Shown piece after piece: positions 29,777-38,199 of a DNA stretch of 64,000 nucleotides. The stretch's first letter is position 1, and the number at the start of each line of letters is the position of its first letter. The notes under the pieces are model-generated. The model saw only the letters and a program-made list of their open reading frames with translations. It was not told the DNA's origin and made no database searches. The stretch lies in assembly GCA_022841665.1 (NCBI GenBank), contig JALHRB010000008.1:1-64000 (forward strand), written 5' to 3'. The DNA is from Pseudolabrys sp. (GTDB taxonomy: Bacteria; Pseudomonadota; Alphaproteobacteria; Rhizobiales; Xanthobacteraceae). Both the position numbers and the translations under genes were made by a program.

Positions 29777-29967
29777 GCAAACTTGTCACCGCCTCGCAAT
29801 TCGCCGATCCGGACGCCGCTTACGTGACGCTGGTGGAGGCACGCCGGGGCTTGAGCGCGCAAGAGGCGGCCGCCCTCGACACCCGGCTGGCGCTCATCCT
29901 CGCCAACCACGTCGGCGACCTCGGCGTGCTGAAAGAAGCGATCGAACTGGCGAAAGGCGCGCGCTAG
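29773..29967 (+). CDS. 64-residue DUF2783/MhaB-like coupling protein
   Basis: A 64-residue helical protein starting inside the stop of the monooxygenase (ATGA at 29773-29776), so expressed with it. It contains YVTLVEARRGLSAQEAA and LALILANHVGDLGVLKEA and is probably a DUF2783 member. The MhaAB hydroxylase of Pseudomonas putida likewise pairs a flavoprotein with a roughly 60-residue coupling protein; size, order and context fit, but homology was not tested. Its stop shares CTAG with the convergent kinase gene. Confidence 0.78.
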   Translation: MSKLVTASQFADPDAAYVTLVEARRGLSAQEAAALDTRLALILANHVGDLGVLKEAIELAKGAR

Positions 29968-32171
29968 CCGTATTTGGCGTCCAGCACCTGCCGCACCTTG
30001 CGCGCCAGCGCCTCGGTGGTGAAGGGCTTGATCAGCAGCTCGACGTCGGCGTCGAGCCGGCCGTGGTGGATGATGGCGTTGCGCGTGTAGCCGGTGGCGA
30101 ACAGCACGGGCAGTTCCGGCCGCAGTTTCTGCGCCTCCGTGGCCAGCTCGCGGCCGTTCATGCCGCCCGGCAGCACGACGTCGGTGAACAGCAAGGCGAC
30201 CTGCGGCGTCTTGGCGAGGATGTCCAGCGCCTCGGCCGCCGTCGCGGCGTGCTCGACGCGGTAGCCGAACTCCGACAAAGCCTCGACCACGAAGCGGCTG
30301 ACGTCGGCGTCGTCCTCCACCAGCAGAATGCATTCGTGGTGCTGGTCGGCGCGTTCGAGCTTGGGCTCCTCGGCGGTTTCCCAGTCCGGGAAGGCCTTTT
30401 CGTCGGTCAGGCGCGGGAAATACATCTTGATCGACGTGCCTTGCCCCGGCTCGCTGTAGATCTGCACGTGCCCGTCCGACTGCTTGACGAAGCCGTAGAC
30501 CATGCTCAGCCCGAGCCCGGAGCCGGCGCCGGTCGGCTTGGTGGTGAAGAAGGGATCGAAGGCCTTGTCGCGCACGTCCGGCGTCATGCCGACGCCGGTG
30601 TCGCTCACCGCCACCATGACATATTGCCCGGCTTTGATGTCGAGCCCGCCGCGCTTCACATAGGCGTCGTCGAGATAGGCGTTGGAGGTTTCGATCGTCA
30701 GCTTGCCGCCGCCGGCCATGGCGTCGCGCGCGTTCACCGCCAGATTGAGCACGGCGTTCTCGAGCTGGTTGGGATCGAGCGCGGTGCGCCAAAGGCCGGT
30801 CGCCAGCACGGTCTCGATGCGCACGTTTTCGCCGATCGTCCGGTGCAGCAGTTCGGACATCTCGCCCACCAGGCGGTTGATGTCGACGCTTTTGACCTCC
30901 TGCGGATGCTGGCGCGAGAAGCTGAGCAGGCGCCGCACCAGCGTCGCCGCGCGCAGCGAGGCCTGCCGGATCGCGGTGAGCGAGCGGTTGACGCGTTCGT
31001 TGTCGGGCTCGATCCGGCGCAACGCCATTTCGGCATTGCCGATGATGGCGGTGAGCAGGTTGTTGAAGTCGTGCGCGATGCCGCCGGTCAGCCGGCCGAC
31101 CGCCTCCATCTTCTGCGCCTGGCGCAAGGCGAGCTCGGTCGTCTGGCGGCGTGCGATCTCGTCGCTCAATTGCACATAGGCTTGCGAAACCCGCCGCGTG
31201 CTGCGCAGCGTCATCAGGGCGAGCGCAAACAGCGCAAGCGTCGCGGGTAGCCCGAAAATCAGGTGGGCGGACATGTCCGACAACCAGTCTGCGCGCACCG
31301 TGCCGGCATCGAGGCCGCCATAGACGTAAACGTCATGGCCGGGAAGTTTGCGATAGGCGATCAGGCGTTCGGTCTGGTCGTAATAGGAGAGGCCCAATAC
31401 AAATCCGCTGTTTGGATTTTTGGCGATGGCCGCCATCAGAGGCGTGTCAGCCGGAAGCCGGGCCGTGTCGGCCTGCCGCTGCGGGAAGCGCACGAGGACG
31501 GCGCCGTCGGCGCGCACCATCCCGGCGACGGTGAAGTCGATGCGCGGCAGCGTCGCGTAATAGCGTACGAAATATTCCGGGGCGATCGAGACCAGATAAA
31601 CGCCGGCGAACCGCTTGTCGGCGTCGAGTCGCTTGCGCGTGATGGCGAAGAAATTGGTGCGGGCGGCGCGGGCGTCGACCACTTCGCTGACATAGATATC
31701 GACCGTGCCTTCCTTCTGCGCGCGGAAATAGTCGCGGTCGGAAAGGTCGAGATTGCCCGGCATCGGATAGACCGTGCCCGAAACCAGCGGCTGTCCCTCG
31801 CCGTTGATGACCCAAAGGTCGCGCAGCTGCGGCAGGTTCTGGATGAAGCTGCGGATGCGTCCGCTGTAGTCCGCTTCGTTTCTGCGGATCGCGTCGTCGT
31901 CGGCGTTGCCGACCAGTTCCTCGAGGTAGCGCTCGCTGATCTCGAAGGTCTCGAAAACCTTGATCGCGTGCTCGTGCATCACGCCGACGGTGCGGCCGAG
32001 GCGGTCTTCCGCGTCGGTGAAATGCTGATGGTAGGAAATCCAGCCTGCAATCGCGAGAATAGTCAGCGGCAGGACGATCGAGGCGGCCACCAGCAGCCGC
32101 AGCATTTGTTCCGTACGGGAAGCCGCGGCCGAGCCGGCCTTGATACGTGAGCTTTCGCTGGAATAGGGCAT
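29964..32171 (-). CDS. Hybrid sensor histidine kinase with dCache-like sensor and receiver
   Basis: A 735-residue inner-membrane kinase. TM1 is near residues 24-46, a periplasmic Cache-type sensor spans about 50-295 (LSDRDYFRAQKEGTVDIYVS is diagnostic), and TM2 is about 303-322. A HisKA domain carries phospho-acceptor His367 in GGIAHDFNNLL; the HATPase domain has NLAVNARDAM and TGAGSGLGLSMVYG; the C-terminal receiver has phospho-Asp664 in FTDVVLPGG. No cognate output regulator is adjacent. The Cache domain suggests sensing of a small extracellular metabolite, possibly an aromatic or organic acid (inference). Confidence 0.92.
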   Translation of the reverse strand: MPYSSESSRIKAGSAAASRTEQMLRLLVAASIVLPLTILAIAGWISYHQHFTDAEDRLGRTVGVMHEHAIKVFETFEISERYLEELVGNADDDAIRRNEADYSGRIRSFIQNLPQLRDLWVINGEGQPLVSGTVYPMPGNLDLSDRDYFRAQKEGTVDIYVSEVVDARAARTNFFAITRKRLDADKRFAGVYLVSIAPEYFVRYYATLPRIDFTVAGMVRADGAVLVRFPQRQADTARLPADTPLMAAIAKNPNSGFVLGLSYYDQTERLIAYRKLPGHDVYVYGGLDAGTVRADWLSDMSAHLIFGLPATLALFALALMTLRSTRRVSQAYVQLSDEIARRQTTELALRQAQKMEAVGRLTGGIAHDFNNLLTAIIGNAEMALRRIEPDNERVNRSLTAIRQASLRAATLVRRLLSFSRQHPQEVKSVDINRLVGEMSELLHRTIGENVRIETVLATGLWRTALDPNQLENAVLNLAVNARDAMAGGGKLTIETSNAYLDDAYVKRGGLDIKAGQYVMVAVSDTGVGMTPDVRDKAFDPFFTTKPTGAGSGLGLSMVYGFVKQSDGHVQIYSEPGQGTSIKMYFPRLTDEKAFPDWETAEEPKLERADQHHECILLVEDDADVSRFVVEALSEFGYRVEHAATAAEALDILAKTPQVALLFTDVVLPGGMNGRELATEAQKLRPELPVLFATGYTRNAIIHHGRLDADVELLIKPFTTEALARKVRQVLDAKYG

Positions 32172-32295
32172 ACGCCTCGGGCAGGGCCGGACACTGGTTC
32201 CCTATAGGTACCGGGCTAATGCCGAGAACTCAATCGCAGCGGCCGCGGCAAACCCGCCGAGTAGCGTTGGAACTTTGCCGGAAGCCGGGCGGTCG

Positions 32296-32613
32296 TCAGC
32301 GGGTGCAGACGATGGCGACCAGGTTGTCGGTGTTGTTGCCGCCGCCGTTGACGCCGCCGCCGGCCGGGATTGCGCCGGTGATCTCCTCACGGTCGACCTT
32401 GTGGAAGGTCGCGGCCGCGGCAAATTTCTGAGTCTTGCAATAGGCATTGGCGGCGGCGGCGCCGCACTTGTCGCCGGCGGCGAGGCAGCGGTCGACCCCG
32501 TAGGCGTCCGCGTCGTTGGCGATGATGAACATGCGCCGCTCGGCCTGCGCGTCGGTGGCAAGGCCCAAGAGCGCGGTCAAGAGCAAGGTGAGGCCGACCA
32601 GGAATGTCCGCAT
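32296..32613 (-). CDS. Small exported protein, caspase-like N-terminal fragment, function unknown
   Basis: A 105-residue protein with a clear signal peptide (TFLVGLTLLLTALLGLATDAQA). The mature part has MFIIANDADAYGVDRCLAAG, two further Cys residues and a Gly/Asn-rich tail ending LVAIVCTR. No family is recognised with confidence. A perfect CtrA box lies 67 bases upstream of its start, suggesting cell-cycle or development-linked expression. Confidence 0.7.
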   Translation of the reverse strand: MRTFLVGLTLLLTALLGLATDAQAERRMFIIANDADAYGVDRCLAAGDKCGAAAANAYCKTQKFAAAATFHKVDREEITGAIPAGGGVNGGGNNTDNLVAIVCTR

Positions 32614-32920
32614 GGTATCGCCCGTAGGGTTGTTGAAGGCGCATTTCCGGCGCCGGTGGCGACAATGCGGCCAAAATCGTTAAGGCGCGCTTAACCTTGG
32701 GCGCCGGGTCGGGTCAATGGAGGGGAGCCGGCGCTGGCGGGCGGCTCTTGACGGGGCCGGTGCAACAAATCATTGTGCCGGCCATGTCCGGCCTTAACCA
32801 TAGCTGCGGCATTTGCAGCGAGATTATCAGCTAGCGCACGCAACGCTGGCTCAGGCCGTCTTTTCTCACACGCGAGATCGACAAGACGCCAGGCCAGCGG
32901 GGCCTCGGGATGTCTTTGCC
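32614..32920. other. Divergent intergenic region between the small exported protein and cysS
   Basis: A 307-base non-coding stretch. It contains an exact CtrA box (32680-32695), a TTAACCAT half-site-like octamer (32794-32801), and a TTGACG followed 17 bases later by CATTGT that could be a weak cysS promoter. I see no RNA gene and no credible small coding frame here. Confidence 0.6.
32680..32695. promoter_or_regulatory. CtrA binding box (TTAA-N7-TTAAC)
   Basis: TTAA at 32680-32683 and TTAAC at 32691-32695 separated by exactly seven bases match the alphaproteobacterial CtrA consensus without mismatch, embedded in a GTTAAG/CTTAAC dyad. It is 67 bases from the start of the minus-strand exported protein and 226 bases from cysS, so the former is the likelier target. 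Confidence 0.6.
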
Positions 32921-34414
32921 ATGGAGCTCAAGCTCTACGATACGCTGACGCGCGAGAAGCGGGTGTTCAACCCGATCGATCCGGCGCGCGTGCGCATGTA
33001 TGTGTGCGGGCCGACGGTCTACGACTTCGCCCATATCGGCAATGCGCGGCCGGTGATCGTGTTCGACGTGCTGTTCCGCCTGCTGCGGCACATCTACGGC
33101 GAGAAGCACGTCACCTACGTGCGCAACATCACCGACGTCGACGACAAGATCAACGCGCGCGCGGCCGAGCGCGGCGTGTCCATCCGCGACCTGACGGAAG
33201 AGACCTACAGGAATTTCAAGGCCGACGTGGCGGCGCTCGGCTGTCTTGAGCCGACGGTGGAGCCGCGCGCGACCGAGCACATCGACGAGATGAAGCTGCT
33301 GATCGAGCGCCTGGTCGCCTCCGGCCACGCCTACGTGGCGGAAGACAATGTGCTGTTCAACGTGCCGTCGATGCCGGACTACGGCCGCCTGTCGAAGCGC
33401 CCGCTCGACGAGATGATCGCCGGCGCGCGCGTCGAGGTCGCGCCCTACAAGAAGGACCCGCAGGACTTCGTGCTGTGGAAGCCGTCGAAGCCGGGCGAGC
33501 CGGGCTGGCCGTCGCCGTGCGGGATCGTGACGCCGGGGCGGCCCGGCTGGCACATCGAGTGCTCGGCGATGAGCTGGAAGCATCTCGGCGAGACCTTCGA
33601 CATCCACGGCGGCGGCATCGACCTTGTGTTTCCGCATCACGAGAACGAGATCGCGCAGTCGCGCTGCGCCTTCTCGACATCCGTGATGGCGAACTACTGG
33701 ATGCACAACGGCTTCCTGCAGGTCGAAGGCGAGAAGATGTCGAAGAGCCTCGGCAACTTCTTCACCATCAGGGAACTGCTCCAGACCGATAAATTTGGAA
33801 GTCAAAAATGGCCAGGTGATGTGCTTCGCCTTGCGATGCTAATGACGCACTATCGAGCGCCGCTCGACTTCAAAATAGACAGGCTGCAAGAGGCTCAACA
33901 AAAAATAAGGCTATGGGAGCGCCTGTTATTGGACCTTACCATGTGGGATTTCCGAGGGCTTCCTCCATCCCCAGAATTGCTTGACATCTTGGCCGATGAC
34001 TTAAACACGCCGGAAGTACTGACATTCGTTTCTCGTCAGGAGAATACAAGTCAGATTTCTCAAGAGACCATGCAACAGTTTGGGACGGATCTGTGTTTCC
34101 TAGGGCTGGCTCCGGATATCGTCCAGAAGCTCTACGACGAAACGGACGAGGAGCGTGCGCGGCGGCAAGAAGAGCTGAGTAGGGCCATAAGAGATGTGAA
34201 AGATGCAACCCGAAAACTTAATAGTCTTCGAATCGCAACTTCGGTAAGCCGCGGTCTGGTCCCGGCTCAAGTGGAGGCTCTGATCGCAGCCCGTACCGCC
34301 GCGCGCGCGGCTAAGGATTTCAAGGAATCCGACCGCATCCGAGACGAGCTCGCCGCCATGGGCGTCGTGCTCAAGGACTCCAAGGACGGCACCACCTGGG
34401 AGATCGCGCGATGA
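32921..34414 (+). CDS. cysS: Cysteinyl-tRNA synthetase (mosaic 3' region)
   Basis: A 497-residue class I synthetase charging tRNA-Cys. Zinc ligand Cys29, HIGN at 38-41, the ECSAMS and HHENE zinc residues, and KMSKS at 272-276 are intact. ATG 32921 gives a normal N-terminus. From about 33785 to 34300 (residues about 289-460, the anticodon-recognition region) GC falls to roughly 42-52% in the lines counted, and codons such as ATA, AAT, TTA and CTA appear that are rare in the flanks. Both flanks return to the local high-GC style. The frame is intact, so the protein should be functional. The stop overlaps the next gene by 4 bases. Confidence 0.95.
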   Translation: MELKLYDTLTREKRVFNPIDPARVRMYVCGPTVYDFAHIGNARPVIVFDVLFRLLRHIYGEKHVTYVRNITDVDDKINARAAERGVSIRDLTEETYRNFKADVAALGCLEPTVEPRATEHIDEMKLLIERLVASGHAYVAEDNVLFNVPSMPDYGRLSKRPLDEMIAGARVEVAPYKKDPQDFVLWKPSKPGEPGWPSPCGIVTPGRPGWHIECSAMSWKHLGETFDIHGGGIDLVFPHHENEIAQSRCAFSTSVMANYWMHNGFLQVEGEKMSKSLGNFFTIRELLQTDKFGSQKWPGDVLRLAMLMTHYRAPLDFKIDRLQEAQQKIRLWERLLLDLTMWDFRGLPPSPELLDILADDLNTPEVLTFVSRQENTSQISQETMQQFGTDLCFLGLAPDIVQKLYDETDEERARRQEELSRAIRDVKDATRKLNSLRIATSVSRGLVPAQVEALIAARTAARAAKDFKESDRIRDELAAMGVVLKDSKDGTTWEIAR

Positions 34415-34917
34415 GCGCCCAGGCCCATCCCAAATTCGCCATGCGTCCCTATCTGCCGGACGACGCCGCGCTGCTGCGCGAGATATTCCGCGACAGCATC
34501 GAGGAATTGACCGCCGACGACTACACCCCGGCGCAGCAGGAGGCCTGGGCTTCCGCCGCCGATGACGAGCAAGCCTTCGGCAAGAAGCTCGGCAGCCAGC
34601 TCACGCTGGTCGCCACCATGGAAGGCTCCCCGGTCGGCTTCGCGTCGCTGGCCGGCCCGGACAAGATCGACATGCTCTACGTGCATCCGGCGGTGGCCGG
34701 CCACGGCGTCGGCGCCATGCTGGCCGACGCGCTGGAAAAGCTCGCCGGCGGCCGCGGCACGGCCAAGCTCACCGTCGATGCCAGCGATTCCGCGCGCGGC
34801 TTCTTCGAGAAGCGCGGCTATGTCGCCCAGCAGCGCAACACGGTTTCGATCAACGACGAATGGCTCGCCAACACCACGCTCGCCAAGCAACTTGCCGCCA
34901 AAGGGGGCGCCGCATGA
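34411..34917 (+). CDS. GNAT-family N-acetyltransferase
   Basis: A 168-residue acetyl-CoA-dependent acyltransferase. The acetyl-CoA loop is in [23 protein letters not shown], followed by [18 protein letters not shown], the standard motif A/B pair. It starts within the cysS stop (ATGA at 34411) and is coupled to it. The substrate cannot be inferred; the [15 protein letters not shown]-terminus matches YafP/ElaA-like members. Confidence 0.9.
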   Translation: MSAQAHPKFAMRPYLPDDAALLREIFRDSIEELTADDYTPAQQEAWASAADDEQAFGKKLGSQLTLVATMEGSPVGFASLAGPDKIDMLYVHPAVAGHGVGAMLADALEKLAGGRGTAKLTVDASDSARGFFEKRGYVAQQRNTVSINDEWLANTTLAKQLAAKGGAA

Positions 34918-35030
34918 AAAAGCCCGACACGCCGTTCCCGCGTCACTGGAAATATTACATCGTGCTGAAATATGCCGTGCTGGCCGCCGCCGCTCTGCTG
35001 GCATTGTACGTCTTCACCCGGCTGGCCTGA
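34914..35030 (+). CDS. 38-residue single-span membrane peptide
   Basis: A small frame, ATG 34914 to TGA 35030, overlapping the GNAT stop by 4 bases (ATGA) and ending 9 bases before cimA. It has a basic, Pro-containing N-terminus ([14 protein letters not shown]) and one hydrophobic helix (VLAAAALLALYVF). The coupled arrangement on both sides and the plausible membrane architecture argue for a real gene. Function unknown. Confidence 0.65.
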   Translation: MKKPDTPFPRHWKYYIVLKYAVLAAAALLALYVFTRLA

Positions 35031-35039
35031 GGGCGCGCC

Positions 35040-36635
35040 ATGGCCCGCGAGCGTCTGTATCTGTTCGACACGACGCTGCGCGACGGCGCGCAGACCAACG
35101 GCGTCGACTTTACGCTGGCCGACAAGCTGGCTATCGCCGCCATGCTGGACGAGCTGGGCATCGACTATGTCGAGGGCGGCTATCCGGGCGCCAATCCGAC
35201 CGATACCGAATTGTTCGGCAGCAAGCGCGACCTGAAGACGACCTTCACCGCTTTCGGCATGACGCGGCGGCCGGGGCGCTCGGCATCGAACGATCCGGGG
35301 CTGGCCGCGCTGCTCGAGGCCAAGGCGGACGCCATCTGCTTCGTCGCCAAGTCGTGGGACTATCACGTCAAGGTCGCGCTCGAGACCACGGATGAGGAAA
35401 ACATCGCCTCCATCCGCGACAGCGTGCGCGCGGCCAAGGCCAAGGGCAGGGAAGTGCTGCTCGACTGCGAGCACTTCTTCGACGGCTACAAGGCCAATCC
35501 CGCTTATGCGCTTTCTTGCGCCAAGGCGGCCTACGAGGAGGGCGCGCGCTGGGTGGTGCTGTGCGACACCAACGGCGGCACGCTGCCCGATGAGGTGGAA
35601 AGAATCGTCGGCGCGGTGGTGAAGGCGATCCCCGGCGACCATGTCGGCATCCACGCCCACAACGACACCGAGCAGGCGGTGGCCAATTCCTTCGCCGCCG
35701 TGCGCGCCGGCGCGCGCCAGATTCAGGGCACGCTCAATGGGCTGGGCGAGCGCTGCGGCAACGCCAATCTCGTCTCCATCATCCCGACCCTCAAGCTCAA
35801 GCCGGAATTCGCGGCGCGCTTCGACATCGGCGTGTCGGACGCGGCGCTGAAGAAGCTGACCCAAATCTCACACGCGCTCGACGAGCGGCTCAACCGCGCG
35901 CCCAACCGGCACGCGCCTTATGTCGGCGAGAGCGCCTTCGCCACCAAGGCCGGCATCCACGCCTCCGCCATCATGAAGGACCCGGCGACCTACGAGCACG
36001 TCGCGCCCGACACGGTCGGCAACAAGCGCAAGGTGCTGGTGTCGGAGCAGGCCGGCAAGTCCAACGTGCTGGCCGAGCTGGAGCGCATCGGCATCAAGGC
36101 CGACAAGGACGATCCGCGCATCGGCCGGCTGCTGGAGATCGTCAAGGAGCGGGAGGCGATCGGCTACGCCTATGAGGCGGCGGACGCCTCGTTCGATCTT
36201 TTGGCGCGGCGCACGCTCGGCAAGGTGCCGGACTATTTCGACGTCATGCAGTTCGATGTTAACACCGAACAGCGTTACAACGCCCTTGGCGAACGCGTCA
36301 CGGTGGCCATGGCGGTGGTCAAGGTGAAGGTCGGCGACGACAGTCTGATGTCGGCGGCGGAGGGCAACGGTCCGGTCAACGCGCTCGACCAGGCGCTGCG
36401 CAAGGATCTCGGCAAGTATCAGAAATACATCGAGGGCCTGAAGCTGACCGACTACCGCGTGCGCATCCTCAATGGCGGTACCGAGGCGGTGACGCGCGTG
36501 CTGATCGAGAGCGAGGACGAGGCGGGCGACCGCTGGACCACGATCGGCGTGTCGCCCAATATCATCGACGCGTCGTTCCAGGCGCTGATGGATTCCATCG
36601 TCTACAAGCTGGTGAAGTCGCGCGCGCCGGCTTAG
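35040..36635 (+). CDS. cimA: Citramalate synthase
   Basis: A 531-residue enzyme of the isopropylmalate/homocitrate synthase family; the CimA type makes citramalate from pyruvate and acetyl-CoA as a threonine-independent route to isoleucine. It shows DTTLRDGAQ at residues 10-18, the metal-binding HAHND, GTLNGLGERCGNAN, and a C-terminal LeuA-regulatory domain with EGNGPVNALDQAL. 2-isopropylmalate synthase would normally show a different N-terminus. It closes the cysS-GNAT-38 aa operon. Confidence 0.93.
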   Translation: MARERLYLFDTTLRDGAQTNGVDFTLADKLAIAAMLDELGIDYVEGGYPGANPTDTELFGSKRDLKTTFTAFGMTRRPGRSASNDPGLAALLEAKADAICFVAKSWDYHVKVALETTDEENIASIRDSVRAAKAKGREVLLDCEHFFDGYKANPAYALSCAKAAYEEGARWVVLCDTNGGTLPDEVERIVGAVVKAIPGDHVGIHAHNDTEQAVANSFAAVRAGARQIQGTLNGLGERCGNANLVSIIPTLKLKPEFAARFDIGVSDAALKKLTQISHALDERLNRAPNRHAPYVGESAFATKAGIHASAIMKDPATYEHVAPDTVGNKRKVLVSEQAGKSNVLAELERIGIKADKDDPRIGRLLEIVKEREAIGYAYEAADASFDLLARRTLGKVPDYFDVMQFDVNTEQRYNALGERVTVAMAVVKVKVGDDSLMSAAEGNGPVNALDQALRKDLGKYQKYIEGLKLTDYRVRILNGGTEAVTRVLIESEDEAGDRWTTIGVSPNIIDASFQALMDSIVYKLVKSRAPA

Positions 36636-36652
36636 CCGGCCGGGAGGCGGAC

Positions 36653-37081
36653 ATGCTGCGGTTGACCCGACGTTCGGCCATCACGGCGCTGGCAAGCATG
36701 GCGGCGCTATTTTCCCCCGGCCGCCGCGCCGCCGCGGAACGTGCGCGTCAATCCTTCATCGACCAGGCTTTCGCCATGAAGCGGCGAGCTATCGAAAGCG
36801 GCGACCAGCCTTTCGGCGCCGTGGTCGTGCGCGCGGACGAGATTGTCGGCTATGGGCCGAGCCGTGTGGTGCTCAAGAACGACGTCTCGGCGCATGCGGA
36901 ACGCGAGGCGATGCGCGACGCGCAGGCCCGCCTGGGGCGCCAGGACTTGTCCGATTGCGTGATGTATTCGACGTCGCGGCCCTGCGCGGCTTGCGAGCAG
37001 GCCGCCGCCGCTGCGCGGCTCTCCCGCATGTATGCCGGAATGGATGCCGCCGATCTCGGCCCACCGCGCAGGCTGCCATGA
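36653..37081 (+). CDS. Nucleoside/cytidine deaminase-fold protein with Tat-like leader
   Basis: A 142-residue zinc deaminase. The site is complete: His81 and Glu83 in SAHAERE, Cys111 and Cys114 in RPCAAC. Unusually, residues 1-30 look like an export signal: twin arginine in LTRRSAITALASMAALF, then an AAA cleavage region. If it is exported it would act on periplasmic or extracellular (deoxy)nucleosides or guanine-like bases. The stop overlaps the VOC gene by 4 bases. Confidence 0.82.
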   Translation: MLRLTRRSAITALASMAALFSPGRRAAAERARQSFIDQAFAMKRRAIESGDQPFGAVVVRADEIVGYGPSRVVLKNDVSAHAEREAMRDAQARLGRQDLSDCVMYSTSRPCAACEQAAAAARLSRMYAGMDAADLGPPRRLP

Positions 37082-37455
37082 TCGACCACGTTTCCGTCGC
37101 CGTGCGCGACCTCGCCGCTTCGACGCGCTTCTACGAGGCGGTGCTCGGCACGCTCGGCCTCGAGAAGCTGGACGCGGGGCCGGCCACCGTCGGTTTCGGC
37201 AAGAAATATCCCGAGTTCTGGATCAACCTGCGGTCCGACATGACGCCGGTGGGCGCGACCAGCGGCGCGCATGTCTGCTTGCGCGCGCGTTCGACCGGCA
37301 TGGTCGACGCTTTCCATGCTGCTGCGCTCGGCGCCGGCGGCGCGAGCGACGGCGCGCCGGGCCTGCGCCCGCAGCACGGCGAAGGTTATTACGCCGCCTT
37401 CGTGCGCGATCCCGACGGCAACCGCATCGAGGCGGTGACGTTTGTGAAGGGTTGA
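37078..37455 (+). CDS. VOC-family (glyoxalase-like) protein
   Basis: A 125-residue vicinal-oxygen-chelate protein with paired beta-alpha-beta-beta-beta repeats: MIDHVSVAVRDLAAS at the start and YYAAFVRDPDGNRIEAV at the end, the standard metal-site segments (His4, a C-terminal Glu). It overlaps the deaminase stop (ATGA). The substrate is unknown; glyoxalase, fosfomycin-resistance and dioxygenase members share the fold. Confidence 0.9.
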   Translation: MIDHVSVAVRDLAASTRFYEAVLGTLGLEKLDAGPATVGFGKKYPEFWINLRSDMTPVGATSGAHVCLRARSTGMVDAFHAAALGAGGASDGAPGLRPQHGEGYYAAFVRDPDGNRIEAVTFVKG

Positions 37456-37457
37456 CG

Positions 37458-37590
37458 TGCCCCGGACGCGGTGCAGCACGTAGCGTAAGCGGAGTGGTGC
37501 GCCGCAGATCCGGGGCCGTCAGAAAGTCAGAGCTTGTGACGATCCCGGGTCTGCGTCGCACCATTTCATGGTGCGCCGCGCCCGGGACAA
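37458..37590. repeat. Pair of REP-like palindromes between the VOC and LOG genes
   Basis: Two imperfect hairpins: 37460-37517 is bracketed by CCCCGGA and TCCGGGG, and 37541-37586 by TCCCGGG and CCCGGGA with an inner GCACCAT/ATGGTGC dyad. Both have the look of the dispersed palindromic elements found after genes in Bradyrhizobium-type genomes (recollection, not searched). The element lies between convergent genes and may also terminate transcription. Confidence 0.6.
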
Positions 37591-37593
37591 GAG

Positions 37594-38199
37594 TCACAAC
37601 CGCTCCGCTGCGACCCGGTCCATCTGCTTGGCCTCTTCCGGCACGCGCGCGGTGGCGGCCTGCAGCATCGGCAGGATATCGGCCACCTTGTCCGCCACCA
37701 GCAGGTTGAAGTCGAGGCCCGCGCGGATAAACTGCAGCATCTTCATGTGTTCGAGCAAAGCGCAGAGCGGGTCCCAGAAGCCCTTGATATTGGCGAGCAG
37801 GATCGGCTTCTTGTGGCGGCCGAGCTGCACCCAGGTGAGCTGTTCGACCAGTTCCTCCAGCGTACCGACGCCGCCCGGCAGCGCGACGAAGGCGTCCGCC
37901 TTCTCGAACATCAGGCGCTTGCGCTCGTGCATGTCGCGCGTGACGATCAGTTCCTGTGCGCCGCGCAAGGCGTGCTCCCGCTGCGTCAGGAATTCGGGGA
38001 TGATGCCGGTGACGGCACCGCCATGGTCGAGCGCCGCGTGCGCCAGCGCGCCCATGATGCCGTCGCCGCCGCCGCCGTAGACGAGGCCGATCCCCGTTTG
38101 GGCCAGATGTGCGCCGAGGGCACGCGCGGCTTCCACATAGGCCGGGTCGGTTCCCGGCCCGGAGCCGCAGTAGACACAGATTTTGCGGATTTTGCTCAT
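37594..38199 (-). CDS. LOG-family protein (TIGR00730-like nucleotide phosphoribohydrolase)
   Basis: A 201-residue Rossmann-fold protein of the LOG family, which releases free cytokinins or nucleobases from nucleoside 5'-monophosphates. The family signature PGGVGTLEE is visible, together with the nucleotide-binding VYGGGGDGIMGALA and the MHERKRLMFEKAD segment. It is often annotated as lysine decarboxylase, which is incorrect for this fold. It is monocistronic and convergent with the VOC gene. Confidence 0.93.
   Translation of the reverse strand: MSKIRKICVYCGSGPGTDPAYVEAARALGAHLAQTGIGLVYGGGGDGIMGALAHAALDHGGAVTGIIPEFLTQREHALRGAQELIVTRDMHERKRLMFEKADAFVALPGGVGTLEELVEQLTWVQLGRHKKPILLANIKGFWDPLCALLEHMKMLQFIRAGLDFNLLVADKVADILPMLQAATARVPEEAKQMDRVAAERL

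Noticed and set aside
37458-37590. Insertion sequence remnant
   Set aside because: No transposase or flanking target duplication is visible; hairpin-type repeats explain it better.
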